Source: CAWCDJ01 sp963836015 (GTDB lineage Bacteria > Acidobacteriota > Terriglobia > Bryobacterales > Bryobacteraceae). From it: a DNA stretch of 64,000 nt. The stretch covers positions 496,001 to 560,000 of the forward strand of contig CAWIIF010000004.1 in NCBI GenBank assembly GCA_963836015.1, read 5' to 3'. The notes below the pieces were generated by a model. It was not told where the DNA came from and did no database searches. It worked only from the letters and a program-made list of their open reading frames with translations. The first letter of the stretch is position 1. Each line of letters opens with the position of its first letter. This document shows positions 8,876 to 17,868 of the stretch, in pieces. A program made the translations under genes and the position numbers.

Positions 8876-8906
8876 TAAACAAAAGCGGGGCCCGCGGGAC
8901 CCCGCT
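8876..8906 (-). terminator. Rho-independent terminator of the TonB receptor
   Basis: Read on the minus strand, the stem AGCGGGG/CCCCGCT (8884-8906) with a GC-rich loop is followed directly by TTTTGTTT. It lies about 27 nt past the receptor stop at 8933, a typical intrinsic terminator. Confidence 0.8.
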
Positions 8907-8932
8907 CTTCCCTGAGTCTGGCCGCCTCTTGG

Positions 8933-11900
8933 TCAGAAGTAGAACTTCAGAGCAAGCTGGACCAGGCGCGGGAACTGCGTGCCGGTGATGACGCCCATGC
9001 CGCCTCCGAGTCCGGAACTGGCGGCGTTCAGCAACTTCGAGTTGGTGGCGTTGATGAAGTCGCCGCGGAACTGGAGCTTTCGCCTCTCCATGATCGGGAA
9101 GTCTTTCATGAGGCTCAAGTCCAGGTCCTTCGAGCCAGGATCATAGATTGTGGAGTTGCCGCAGTTGCCGAACTTGCCCGCGGCCGGCGTGGCGAACGCG
9201 GAAGGATCGAACCACTGGAGACCGCCGCCGCTGTAAGGTTGCAAGCCGTACTGGGCGGGTCCAACGCAGTCGGCGCGAGTGAGCCAGAAGCCGGCGGGCG
9301 TGGCCCACGTGTAAGCCGTGGTGGGCATGCCAGTGCGCGCGGTGAGGATGGCCGACACGTTCCAGCCACCCGCCACCGCGTTGACCGCGGGACTCACGTT
9401 CGCGCCGTGCTTTCGCCCCTTGCCAAATGGAATGTTGTAGATCGCGTTCGCCGACAGAGTGTGCTTTTGGTCGAAGAAGCAGGGGCCCCACTCCGACCTC
9501 TGGTCGTAGACGTTCTGCCAGTAGGTCGCCGCGCCGAAGCCGGACACCGATGAGCCCCACGTGCCGTAGTATCCACTCGAGTCGGTCATGCACTTGGAGA
9601 ACGTGTAGGAGACCTGGCCTTCAAGGCCATTGCCCATGCGTTTCTGGAGCACCACCTGCAACGCGTCGTAGCGCTGCTTGCCGATGGATGCGGTGTCCTT
9701 GAAGTTGCCGCCATGATCGAGCACGTCGTGGTAGAGCGCCTGGTTCCCCGACAGGTAGGGCGAAGGAGCGAACGTGCCATCGGCCTGAAGTTGCTCCTGC
9801 GAGAGCTGGAGCGGCACCACCAGGTGCGTGCCGTGCTGTCCAACGTAGCCCGCCTGGAGCGTCAGCCCGGATCTGAACTGATGCTGAATGGTGAAGTTCC
9901 ACTGTTGGACCAGCGCCGGCTTCAGATCCGGCGACCAGACGCGGAGGCTGGCTCCGTAGAACGGGTCGCCCGGCGGCGGCAGAATCAGACCCTGGGAGAG
10001 GTTGGTGGCCGGCAGCGGCGTGCTGGCCGAAACATTGTAGTTCACCAGCGTTTCCGGCTGATTGAGCGGCGGGTTCATCGTAAGGCGCAGGTTGGTACCC
10101 GTGCCTTCCATGTAGGTCGAGGTCGAGTAGGACCCGCGGAAGACGGTATTGCCGCCCAGTCGCCGCGGTGAGAAAGCGAAGCCGATGCGCGGCTGGAAGT
10201 CGTACCCGCCGTTGTAAGAGTTGTAGAGCGCGTCACAGTTGGAATATGGGCAGGACTGCCCGGCCGTGTAGATCGTGCCGCTGTAGAGGCCGAAGTTGAC
10301 CTGGCGGTTCTTCACCTCGCTCCACGGCGTGTGGTTCTCATAGCGCAAGCCAAGGTTCAGCGTGAGGCTCGAACTGACGCGGAAGTCATCGTTGACGAAG
10401 CCTGCGGCGATGTTGGCGCGCTGGCCCCAGGTGCCGTTCATGCCGCCGCCCTTGCCGAACGTGTAGGGCAGGCCGAGGAAAAAGTCGCTTTCGCCCGATC
10501 CCGAGTACTGCCCGTTGAAGCCAATATTGCCGAGGTTGCCGGAGTTCGACGCATAGTAGATGTTGATACGCTCGCGGTAGAACTGGAAACCGGTGTGAAT
10601 CACGTGGCGGCCCTTGGAGATGATCACCGAATCGTCGAACTGGATAACGGTCGAAGCGAACAACTGTTGAGGCCCGGAAATGGAGTTGCCGATGCCGCTC
10701 ACATAACCGTTGCTGAAGTTGAGGGCCAGCAACCCCGGCCCGCCGGCATTGGCGTTGGCGATTCCCATCGCCTCGCCGAAAGTGCCGACTCCATTGTGGG
10801 GAGTGTTGCCGTTTTCCACCAGGAGGTAGTTGAAGCCGGCGCGAGCCTCGTTGACGATCGCTGGGCTGATGGTGTGCGTCCAGTTCAGCACGCCGTTATG
10901 GGCGTTGTCGTTGACAAACGCGTCCGAGGACAAGGGGAACGAATTCGTCGAAGGATCGTCGGCGAATAGGCGCGAGTAACGGCCGAACAGTCGATCCTTC
11001 TCCGATATGTTGAAGTCGATCTTCACGTCGCCCTGCTTCTGGTTGGTGATGGTGGCGTTGGCGCTGTAGTAGTTGTTGATGAGATCGGCGTTCTGCGGCG
11101 CCGGGTAGAGCGGCGAGGCGAACAGCTTCGTCACCACCGGGCTCATCAGGCTTTGCGGAATGATATTGCCCGGGAAGGGCGCGCCGTTGGCAAACGGGTT
11201 CGTCAGCTTGTACGGCGTCGGCGCCGTCAGCAACGCCGAGAAGTCACCTGTGCGCTCGGCCGCCGTGAACACCGTGGTGGCCGAGGTCGTAGTGGGAATG
11301 TCGTAGCGGAAGCCCTGATAGTCGGCGAAGAAGAACAGCTTGTTCTTGATGATCGGCCCGCCCGCCGTGCCGCCGAACTGGTTCCAGCGCATCGTGGGCT
11401 TGGCGACGCCGAGCCAGTTGTCCTCCCACGGAGTCGCATTCAGCTTGTCGTTGCGGAAGAACTCAAAGGCGGTTCCGTGGAACTCATTGGTCCCGGATTT
11501 GATGGTCGCGTTGATGATGCCGCCCTGGTAGTTGCCGAACTCGGCCGAGGCGTTCTGAGTGATTAGATTGAACTCCTGAATGGCGTCCGAGGCGGGCGCA
11601 TAACCAACAAGGTTGTCCGAGACCTGGTTGTTGTCGATCCCATCGAGCAGAAAGTTGTTCGCCTGTTCGCGGTTGCCGTTGATGTAGGGGCGCGACGAGT
11701 CGCCGCCGCCGGGGCCGAAACCGGTGGTGACGCCGTTCACGAAGCCCGCCGGCGACACCGTGACCGCGCCTGGCGCCAGCAGTGTTAACTGGACGTAGTT
11801 GCGGGACGCAAGCGGCAGGTTCTCGTTCGTATTCGCGCTGATAATGGTACTGATCTGTGTGGTTTCCGTCTGCAACAATGGAGCGCCACCACTGACTTCC

Positions 11901-12271
11901 ACCGCCTCGGAGACCGCTCCGACCTTCAGCGTGAAGTCGAGCCTCGCCGACTGGTTCATCTCCAATTGAAAAGCCGGTCGAACGGCCGCCTGAAACCCCG
12001 TCGCTTCCACGCGGACCTCGTATCGCCCGACCGGGACCCGCGGAAGGGTGTAGATTCCCTCCACGTTGGTTTCGGTCTTCCATTTGGTCCCTCGGTCCAG
12101 TTCCGTTGCGACGACGGTCGCCCGGACAATTACCGCGCCCGTTGGATCTGTGACTTGGCCGCCTATCGCCGCCGTAACCTGCTGACTGAATCCGGCCTGG
12201 GGCGCCAGTACACCCACCGCTGCCAGACCCAAGATCCAGCATAGACATCGAAGCATCGCCTTTTCCCTCAT
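8933..12271 (-). CDS. TonB-dependent receptor with N-terminal carboxypeptidase-regulatory-like domain
   Basis: The 1112-residue outer-membrane receptor starts at ATG 12271, with AAAGGAG seven bases upstream; the frame is open a further 225 nt but that part overlaps the GH20 gene. It has a signal peptide (LGLAAVGVLAPQAGFSQQ), then a carboxypeptidase-regulatory-like beta sandwich (GGQVTDPTGAVIVRATVVA, YTLPRVPVGRYEVRVEATGF). A plug follows (LPLASRNYVQLTLLAPG, NNFLLDGIDNNQ), then a long barrel ending in Phe. This is the Oar/SusC-like receptor class abundant in Acidobacteria, which imports oligomeric substrates with energy from TonB-ExbBD. The GH20 hexosaminidase just upstream on the same strand hints at an N-acetylhexosamine-containing substrate. 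A clean terminator follows. Confidence 0.93.
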   Translation of the reverse strand: MREKAMLRCLCWILGLAAVGVLAPQAGFSQQVTAAIGGQVTDPTGAVIVRATVVATELDRGTKWKTETNVEGIYTLPRVPVGRYEVRVEATGFQAAVRPAFQLEMNQSARLDFTLKVGAVSEAVEVSGGAPLLQTETTQISTIISANTNENLPLASRNYVQLTLLAPGAVTVSPAGFVNGVTTGFGPGGGDSSRPYINGNREQANNFLLDGIDNNQVSDNLVGYAPASDAIQEFNLITQNASAEFGNYQGGIINATIKSGTNEFHGTAFEFFRNDKLNATPWEDNWLGVAKPTMRWNQFGGTAGGPIIKNKLFFFADYQGFRYDIPTTTSATTVFTAAERTGDFSALLTAPTPYKLTNPFANGAPFPGNIIPQSLMSPVVTKLFASPLYPAPQNADLINNYYSANATITNQKQGDVKIDFNISEKDRLFGRYSRLFADDPSTNSFPLSSDAFVNDNAHNGVLNWTHTISPAIVNEARAGFNYLLVENGNTPHNGVGTFGEAMGIANANAGGPGLLALNFSNGYVSGIGNSISGPQQLFASTVIQFDDSVIISKGRHVIHTGFQFYRERINIYYASNSGNLGNIGFNGQYSGSGESDFFLGLPYTFGKGGGMNGTWGQRANIAAGFVNDDFRVSSSLTLNLGLRYENHTPWSEVKNRQVNFGLYSGTIYTAGQSCPYSNCDALYNSYNGGYDFQPRIGFAFSPRRLGGNTVFRGSYSTSTYMEGTGTNLRLTMNPPLNQPETLVNYNVSASTPLPATNLSQGLILPPPGDPFYGASLRVWSPDLKPALVQQWNFTIQHQFRSGLTLQAGYVGQHGTHLVVPLQLSQEQLQADGTFAPSPYLSGNQALYHDVLDHGGNFKDTASIGKQRYDALQVVLQKRMGNGLEGQVSYTFSKCMTDSSGYYGTWGSSVSGFGAATYWQNVYDQRSEWGPCFFDQKHTLSANAIYNIPFGKGRKHGANVSPAVNAVAGGWNVSAILTARTGMPTTAYTWATPAGFWLTRADCVGPAQYGLQPYSGGGLQWFDPSAFATPAAGKFGNCGNSTIYDPGSKDLDLSLMKDFPIMERRKLQFRGDFINATNSKLLNAASSGLGGGMGVITGTQFPRLVQLALKFYF

Positions 12272-12363
12272 TGAGACTCCTTTCAGACCCCTGGTCAGAT
12301 CTGGCCGCGCGCTCCTGCGAGGCGTGCAACCAGCCGTTCTTTGTGCACCAATCTTCGTTTCCA

Positions 12364-14433
12364 TCAGTTGCCGCGGGAAGCGTTCGCGCCTTCCGACGGC
12401 TTGTTCGCTCCTCGCGTCCGAAGTTCGATTGCATCGAGCAGCAACCGCACAGGCCGCGCCGCTGCGGTCACCAGTTCGGCGCGCGGCTGGGCGCATCGAT
12501 CCAATTCCGATTTCCGTCTCGCGATCCAGCCCTCCGTAGCTGCACGGCCCGCCTGGAGATAATCCATTGCCTCCAGCCCCAGCGCCCCCGTCCGCGCCAC
12601 CGCGTCGGCCACCGGCCCGATCTCCTGCAATGCCGGGTTTGCCGCGATTAAGGAATCGAGCGCCTTCCGGTTCGACTCCCAGAGCGTGAAACTGCGCCGG
12701 AGAAGCTCCATATCGCCCGCGCTGCCGCGCGCCGCGCGCCGCGCGGATTTCTCCAATCCGCGAATGAACCCGCTCTCCGCGCCGGCGGCATCCACCAAAC
12801 GGTTCAGCGGAACGAGACTGGTATAGTGCCGGGCCTTCGCGCGGGGGTCGTGGCCCTGTGCCTCGAGAACCCGGACGAGCACCCGCAATGGTCCCGGGTC
12901 GCCGCCGTTGGCCAGCCGCTCGAGCTGGCGCTCAGGACCGGAACGATGTGTCAACCCTGTGTATTCGAGTGTCCGACTGACGGCTTCCATGCGGTTGTAC
13001 ATGGACTCGCTGTCGCGCGTCTCGCGCGGCGACCAGAGCCGTTCGGCGATGGCGGCCGCGCGCGGCCAAATGACCGAATCGATCGTCTCCTCACTCACGT
13101 ACTCCGACCACATGCAGGCTTCGCCGCCCTGGATCAGAGCGGCCTGCGCGGCGTCCAACGCCCCGGCGTCGCCATTGAGCGGATCATTAGCGTAGTGTAG
13201 ACGTGCCGGCTGCAGGTGGTTGAGGTAGTAACCGAAAGAAAGAACCGAGCGGTAGCCCTTACGCGCCGCCTCGGCGAGGGTGGACTGCCCGCGCCAGGAT
13301 TGGATCACGGCGTCGCGCGACAGCTCGGGCGAAAGGATCTCATCCCAGCCTGTCATGGTCTTGCCCCGCGTTTTCAGGATCTCCTGCAAGCGCCGGTTGA
13401 AGTACGCCTGAATGGCGGGCGGCGTCGCCAGCCCGCGCTCCTTGGCGAATGCCTGCACAGCCGCGGACTTGTTCCATTGCTCCGGGTCGACCTCGTCGCC
13501 TCCGATGTGAAAGAAGCAGTCCGGAAATAGCGCGCTCAACTCTCCGATCAGGCCCTCGACGAATTGATAGGTCGCCTCGCGCGAAGGGTCCAGCGTGGGC
13601 TGAAATATGCCCCACTCCCGCTCGATCGCGTAAGGACCGGGAGCGCTGGCGAACTCGGGATAGCCGGCAAACCAGGCCGTGGTATGTCCCGGCACGTCGA
13701 ACTCTGGCACGACGCGAATGCCCCGCTCGGCGGCATAGGCGACTACCTGCCGTGCCTCATCCTGGGTGTAGTAGTGCCCGTCCGAGCCCAGTTCGTGGAG
13801 CTTGGGGTAGCGCTTGCTCTCGACGCGAAACCCCTGATCGTCGGACAGGTGCCAATGCAGCACGTTGAGCTTAACCGCCGCCATGGCGTCGAGGTTCCGC
13901 AGAACCACCTCCAGAGGCATCCAGTGGCGGGAGACGTCGAGCATCAGGCCCCGCCAGGCAAAGCGCGGGCGGTCTTCAATGTGTACGGCCGGAAAGCCAT
14001 ATCCCCGCGCGTCCTGGCGCGCCAGTTGCAACAGCGTTTCGAGTCCGCGCAAGGCACCCGTGACCGTGGCTGCGGTGAGCTTGGCGCCGGGCGGCGCAAT
14101 ATCGAGCCGGTAGGATTCGTCTTCCCCCAACTCGGGAGTCGCCGGTCCAGGCGCGGAACACTCGATCACCAAGCCCGGTGCAACGGCCCGCGGAGTTACT
14201 AACGGGATGCCGGTGGACAAGGATAGCCGGCTCGCGAAGCGTCGCATCGCGGCTTCCAGGCGGGCGTCGCTGAATCGCGTCGCGCGCACGCTGAAATCCG
14301 CCGTGATCGGGAGTTCGCCAGGGTCTAGGGTCAACTTGGCCGGCCATGGCATGAGTGCGGGTGCTGCGGAATTCGAGGCTGACGCAACTCCGCTGCCCGC
14401 CAACAGGACCACCAACCATGCAACTACTCTCAC
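12364..14433 (-). CDS. Beta-N-acetylhexosaminidase, GH20
   Basis: The 689-residue exported enzyme removes terminal GlcNAc or GalNAc from glycans such as chitin oligomers or peptidoglycan fragments. After the signal peptide there is a GH20b-like N-terminal domain. The (beta/alpha)8 catalytic domain follows, with FAWRGLMLDVSRHWMP, NVLHWHLSDDQGFRVE and the catalytic pair in HIGGDEVD (Asp313-Glu314), the residues for substrate-assisted catalysis. The C-terminal 200 residues are helical and less typical. I prefer GTG 14433, with GGGAGAAA six bases upstream, over TTG 14484. It lies about 90 bp upstream of the TonB receptor on the same strand, suggesting joint glycan use. Confidence 0.92.
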   Translation of the reverse strand: MRVVAWLVVLLAGSGVASASNSAAPALMPWPAKLTLDPGELPITADFSVRATRFSDARLEAAMRRFASRLSLSTGIPLVTPRAVAPGLVIECSAPGPATPELGEDESYRLDIAPPGAKLTAATVTGALRGLETLLQLARQDARGYGFPAVHIEDRPRFAWRGLMLDVSRHWMPLEVVLRNLDAMAAVKLNVLHWHLSDDQGFRVESKRYPKLHELGSDGHYYTQDEARQVVAYAAERGIRVVPEFDVPGHTTAWFAGYPEFASAPGPYAIEREWGIFQPTLDPSREATYQFVEGLIGELSALFPDCFFHIGGDEVDPEQWNKSAAVQAFAKERGLATPPAIQAYFNRRLQEILKTRGKTMTGWDEILSPELSRDAVIQSWRGQSTLAEAARKGYRSVLSFGYYLNHLQPARLHYANDPLNGDAGALDAAQAALIQGGEACMWSEYVSEETIDSVIWPRAAAIAERLWSPRETRDSESMYNRMEAVSRTLEYTGLTHRSGPERQLERLANGGDPGPLRVLVRVLEAQGHDPRAKARHYTSLVPLNRLVDAAGAESGFIRGLEKSARRAARGSAGDMELLRRSFTLWESNRKALDSLIAANPALQEIGPVADAVARTGALGLEAMDYLQAGRAATEGWIARRKSELDRCAQPRAELVTAAARPVRLLLDAIELRTRGANKPSEGANASRGN

Positions 14434-14653
14434 TCGCGCTTTCTCCCTGTCGGTCGCCCCCGTACCCTGGCCGACCGCGTCCAAACATTGCGCCGAGGGG
14501 CGGCAGGAGTCCAGTTCGTAACGGTTGCAGTCGCCGCCGTAACACGTTCGTTACGCCGCGGAACATCCGCTTGTTCATATGGTTAGGACCAAACAACGCG
14601 GGTCGAAACTGGACGCGTCGTGGTAGAATCCCATCCAGGTTGGAGATCGCAAT

Positions 14654-15850
14654 TTGACCCCGCCATCGGAAGATGCGGTCCGCGCAGCGCTGTCTCGTGT
14701 CCTCAACAGCCACGAGTTCCGCGCCAGCAAGCGATCCCAGGAGTTCTTGCGCTACGTCGTCGAGCGCACCTTGAGTGGTGAAGCCTCCAGGCTCAAGGAA
14801 CGCAACATCGCCACCGACGTCTTCGGCCGGCCATCCAGTTACAATCCCAGCGACGACGCCAGTGTGCGGGTGAAGGCCGGCGAGGTGCGCAAGAGGCTCT
14901 CCTTGTACTACGCCACCGAGGGGGCGCGCGATTCTGTCCGGATTGACCTGCCCGGCGGAACCTACGTCCCCGAGTTCGTCCTTCATCATCCGGGAACGGC
15001 GACCGAGTCTCCGTCCGAAGTGGGCGGCGCAACTCCGGCCGGTGAATCGCCCGTTCCGGCCGCTGCTCGCCACCGCTCGCACTGGTTGTTGGCGGGCGGG
15101 ACGGCGGCTCTCCTGATGGTGGTCGCGGTGGGTGCGGCGATGCTCGCTTGGCGCGCCAGCCAGATACCGTCGCCCCTCGAGCAGTTTTGGGAGCAGGTGG
15201 GCAGCACTTCCGTACCCGCTTCGATCTGTGCAGCTTACGTACCGGTTTACTCGTTGGGCGACAGACTCCCCAACGAGAAGACACCGCCCAAGGTCGGAGA
15301 TTTTCTCCTGCTTTCAGACCAGTTCGTTGGCGGCGGCGACTTGCTGGCCGTCTCGCGGGTATCGTCGATGTTGACCCGCATGCGGCGGCCGTACCAGGTG
15401 CGGCTCGGCAATTCGGTGTCGTTTTACGATTTGCGGGCATCGCCGGCGATCCTGATTGGATACTCGTACACGCGGTGGCGGGAGATCAGCAGCCAGATGC
15501 GGTACTTCATCGACGGTACGAGGAACCCGGTCGGGATCACAGACAACGGCAAACTCACGAGCTGGACGCTTCCGAACCTGCCGGCCAACCGGGAAACCAA
15601 CGAAGACTACGCAATCGTGAGCCGCGTCTTTCATCAGGACACTCACATGATGCTCGTTGAGATCGCAGGAATCACGCAGTACGGGACTGAGGCGGCGGCG
15701 GACCTGGTGACTTCGAACGATCTGGTTGCCGAAGCCCTCAAGGGGGCACCTCCTGGCTGGCGCAGCAGGAATCTCCAGTTTGTGCTTCACACAAAGGTCA
15801 TATCCGGCGAAGCCACGACGCCCACCGTCATCGCCAAATATTTCTGGTGA
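14654..15850 (+). CDS. Single-pass membrane protein with an acidobacterial N-terminal module of unknown function
   Basis: The 398-residue protein starts at TTG 14654, with GGAG eight bases upstream. Residues 1-110 form a module I have seen at the N-terminus of many acidobacterial and rhizobial proteins, sometimes loosely labelled adenylate-cyclase-like: SKRSQEFLRYVVERTLSGEA, LKERNIATDVFGR, DDASVRVKAGEVRKRL, IDLPGGTYVPEF. A transmembrane helix follows around residues 145-168, then a 230-residue domain predicted outside the cytoplasm that I do not recognise. The N-terminal module is therefore cytoplasmic and may bind DNA or protein, so a one-component membrane sensor is possible. It stands alone, divergent from the GH20 gene. 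Confidence 0.72.
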   Translation: MTPPSEDAVRAALSRVLNSHEFRASKRSQEFLRYVVERTLSGEASRLKERNIATDVFGRPSSYNPSDDASVRVKAGEVRKRLSLYYATEGARDSVRIDLPGGTYVPEFVLHHPGTATESPSEVGGATPAGESPVPAAARHRSHWLLAGGTAALLMVVAVGAAMLAWRASQIPSPLEQFWEQVGSTSVPASICAAYVPVYSLGDRLPNEKTPPKVGDFLLLSDQFVGGGDLLAVSRVSSMLTRMRRPYQVRLGNSVSFYDLRASPAILIGYSYTRWREISSQMRYFIDGTRNPVGITDNGKLTSWTLPNLPANRETNEDYAIVSRVFHQDTHMMLVEIAGITQYGTEAAADLVTSNDLVAEALKGAPPGWRSRNLQFVLHTKVISGEATTPTVIAKYFW

Positions 15851-16195
15851 TCGCCGCTTGTATGTAGCCCAGAGCCGTTGGTATCTGCGGTTCTCCAGGA
15901 AGATATCGGCTCCAGGTTCAATGACCACGCGGTCATCCACCCGGAAACGAGAGCAAGGAGCAATGAACCCATTTCGACAACGCCCAAAGCAGCTCTGGCC
16001 GTCGGAATCTCTCCTTCCGGCCAGGGTCAACCGAGAAGCGCTGTGCGTTTTTGCGGCCGGGACCGTAAGCGTCCAAGCGGCACCGCTGCAGTTTGACGCG
16101 CACCTCGCCCGGCACTGCCTCCGAAGGACCGCTAACGGGCGGCGGGACCGTAGATCGTCGATAGCTTTCAGAAGTGTGTTAGGGTTCCGACCCGG
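15851..16195. other. Intergenic region, no gene seen
   Basis: About 345 bp of GC-rich sequence. Frames on either strand are open for up to about 158 codons but have arginine-rich, shadow-like composition and no ribosome site. It should hold the promoter of the symporter operon. The symporter frame is open from 16154 after a TAG at 16151. Confidence 0.4.
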
Positions 16196-17752
16196 CTGCT
16201 GACACTGGCCCCGGCCGACCTCCTTGTCATCTGCCTGTACTTCGGGCTGGTATTGGGCATTGGCGTGTTCCTGAAGCGCCGTGTACGGGCAAGCCGTGAC
16301 TTCTTCTTTGCGGGTAAGGGCGTCGGATCCTGGATAGCCGGCCTGAGTTTCGTTGCGGCAAACCTGGGCACCCTGGAACTGCTGGGTTGGTCGGCGTCGG
16401 CTTATCAATACGGAATGTTGGCCGCACATTGGTACTGGATTGGAGCCGTCCCCGCGATGCTGTTCCTCGGGCTGGTGATGATCCCCTTCTATTACGTATC
16501 CAAGGCACACTCCGTGCCCGGATATCTGAAGCTTCGATACGGCGAGGGGGCTCGGCTGCTTGCCGCTTTGGATTTCGCAGTCATGACGGTGCTGATGAGC
16601 GGCATCAACATGTACTCCATGGCCGTGGTGATGAAGGTCATTCTCGGGTGGGATATCCATTTCAGCATTCTGATCTCCACTGCGACCGTAGCGATCTATG
16701 TAGCACTCGGAGGCCTGCTTTCCGCCATCGTCAACGAAGTCGTTCAATTCGTCTTGATATGGGCCGGAACCATTTCTATCCCCATTCTCGGGCTCATGGA
16801 AACAGGGGGCTGGAGCGGCATGCTGGCCCGCATCGCCAAACGTGCCCCTTTACAGGACTACATCCATATGTGGCGGAACATGGGATCGGCGGCGGACAAC
16901 CCGATGGGTGTGCACTGGAGCGGGATCGTGTTCGGCCTGGGCCTAATAGGCGCCTTCGGTTACTGGACCACCGACTTTCTGGTTGTCCAGCGTGTGATGG
17001 CAGCGCGTGATTTGCGGTCCGCGAAGATCGCCACAACGATCGGCGCCGCATTCAAGATGCTGTTGCCGGCGATTGTCATATTGCCCGGTTTGCTGGGTCT
17101 AGCCGTTCTACCGATGAAGCTGACGGGGGAGACGGAAGCGCTCGCAACGGGCGGCCACAGCTACAACGAGGTGCCGCTCATGATGGCGCGGTACCTCGGC
17201 CCTGGCTTCCTGGGCATCGGCGTGACCGCGCTCATTGCCGGCTTTATGTCCGGGATGGCGGGGAATGTCAGCGCGTTCGCCACGGTGTGGACTTACGACA
17301 TTTACCGCCCACTGCTCAACCGGGCGGCCGGCGATGCGAAATGCCTGAGCACCGGGCGCTGGTGCACGGTTATCGGACTCTCGGCCAGCATTGGCGCCGC
17401 CTATCTCGTCATGCAATTCGCCAGCATCATGGATTACGTTCAGGCATTGTTTGGCTTCTTTATTATTCCCCTGTTCGGCACGGTGATCATAGGGATGATG
17501 TGGAAGCGGGCCACTCCCGCCGGAGGGTTCTGGGGGCTATTCTGTGGGACTCTGTCGTCTGTCCTGCTCTGGCTGGTGGTGAAACTTCATCCCGCGGCCC
17601 TGGCGGTTCTCGCCTTCTCCTCGAATGCCAGGCCGATGGCCGAGAACTTGTACAGGTTCATCTGGTCCTGGCTAGTGTGCGTTGTGGTGACCATTCTGGT
17701 CAGCCTCGTGACCAGGCCCAAGCCGGCTTCCGATCTACGGGGCTTGGTTTAA
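16196..17752 (+). CDS. Sodium/solute symporter (SSS family), start codon unclear and interrupted near the C-terminus
   Basis: A polytopic inner-membrane carrier of the SSS (SGLT-like) family, which co-transports sugars or other solutes with Na+. It has about 13 hydrophobic helices; RASRDFFFAGKGVGSWIAGL and ATVWTYDIYRPLLN are typical. The first ATG/GTG/TTG is TTG 16253, which would cut away most of helix 1 (LLVICLYFGLVLGIGVFLK). That helix is encoded in frame upstream, where only CTG codons (16196, 16199 and 16205) or an ATC are available, so a CTG start or an upstream error is likely. The frame stops at TAA 17750-17752, directly before an in-frame last helix that homologues keep. It is first in a run with UroD-like, GHMP kinase and PhyH genes, suggesting a galactose-type substrate. 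Confidence 0.8.
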   Translation: MLTLAPADLLVICLYFGLVLGIGVFLKRRVRASRDFFFAGKGVGSWIAGLSFVAANLGTLELLGWSASAYQYGMLAAHWYWIGAVPAMLFLGLVMIPFYYVSKAHSVPGYLKLRYGEGARLLAALDFAVMTVLMSGINMYSMAVVMKVILGWDIHFSILISTATVAIYVALGGLLSAIVNEVVQFVLIWAGTISIPILGLMETGGWSGMLARIAKRAPLQDYIHMWRNMGSAADNPMGVHWSGIVFGLGLIGAFGYWTTDFLVVQRVMAARDLRSAKIATTIGAAFKMLLPAIVILPGLLGLAVLPMKLTGETEALATGGHSYNEVPLMMARYLGPGFLGIGVTALIAGFMSGMAGNVSAFATVWTYDIYRPLLNRAAGDAKCLSTGRWCTVIGLSASIGAAYLVMQFASIMDYVQALFGFFIIPLFGTVIIGMMWKRATPAGGFWGLFCGTLSSVLLWLVVKLHPAALAVLAFSSNARPMAENLYRFIWSWLVCVVVTILVSLVTRPKPASDLRGLV

Positions 17753-17863
17753 GGCCAGTTACCGATGCCGGCGGAGCCGGTCGCACCCCTATATCGAAAG
17801 CCCGTCTTCGCGGCGGCACTGGTCGCAGCGGTGTTCGTCAGTTTGAATCTGATCTTCTGGTAG
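17753..17863 (+). pseudogene. Detached C-terminal helix of the SSS symporter, after an in-frame TAA
   Basis: Directly after TAA 17750-17752 and in the same frame, 36 codons encode GQLPMPAEPVAPLYRKPVFA followed by a hydrophobic helix ending SLNLIFW and a TAG. In SSS proteins of this type, from memory, the segment after the RGLV-like motif reads on through Tyr-Gly into a final helix ending in LNIIFW, so the TAA sits where a tyrosine codon (TAC or TAT) would be expected. It could instead be a separate 32-residue membrane peptide from ATG 17765, but there is no clear ribosome site. A nonsense mutation, readthrough or a sequencing error are the alternatives. Confidence 0.6.
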
Positions 17864-17868
17864 ATCCA

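Noticed and set aside
12272..12496. N-terminal extension of the TonB receptor frame
   Set aside because: The extension overlaps the GH20 gene and is Arg-rich. ATG 12271 has a strong ribosome site and is followed directly by a signal peptide.
15314..16747. 477-codon minus-strand ORF across the intergenic region before the symporter
   Set aside because: It is antisense to two genes with clear families, with shadow-type composition and no ribosome site. It does not explain the empty 15.85-16.2 kb stretch.
17287..17868. N-terminal extension of the UroD-like frame
   Set aside because: It overlaps the symporter in another frame and has shadow composition. The family starts at the SRKERV-type segment.
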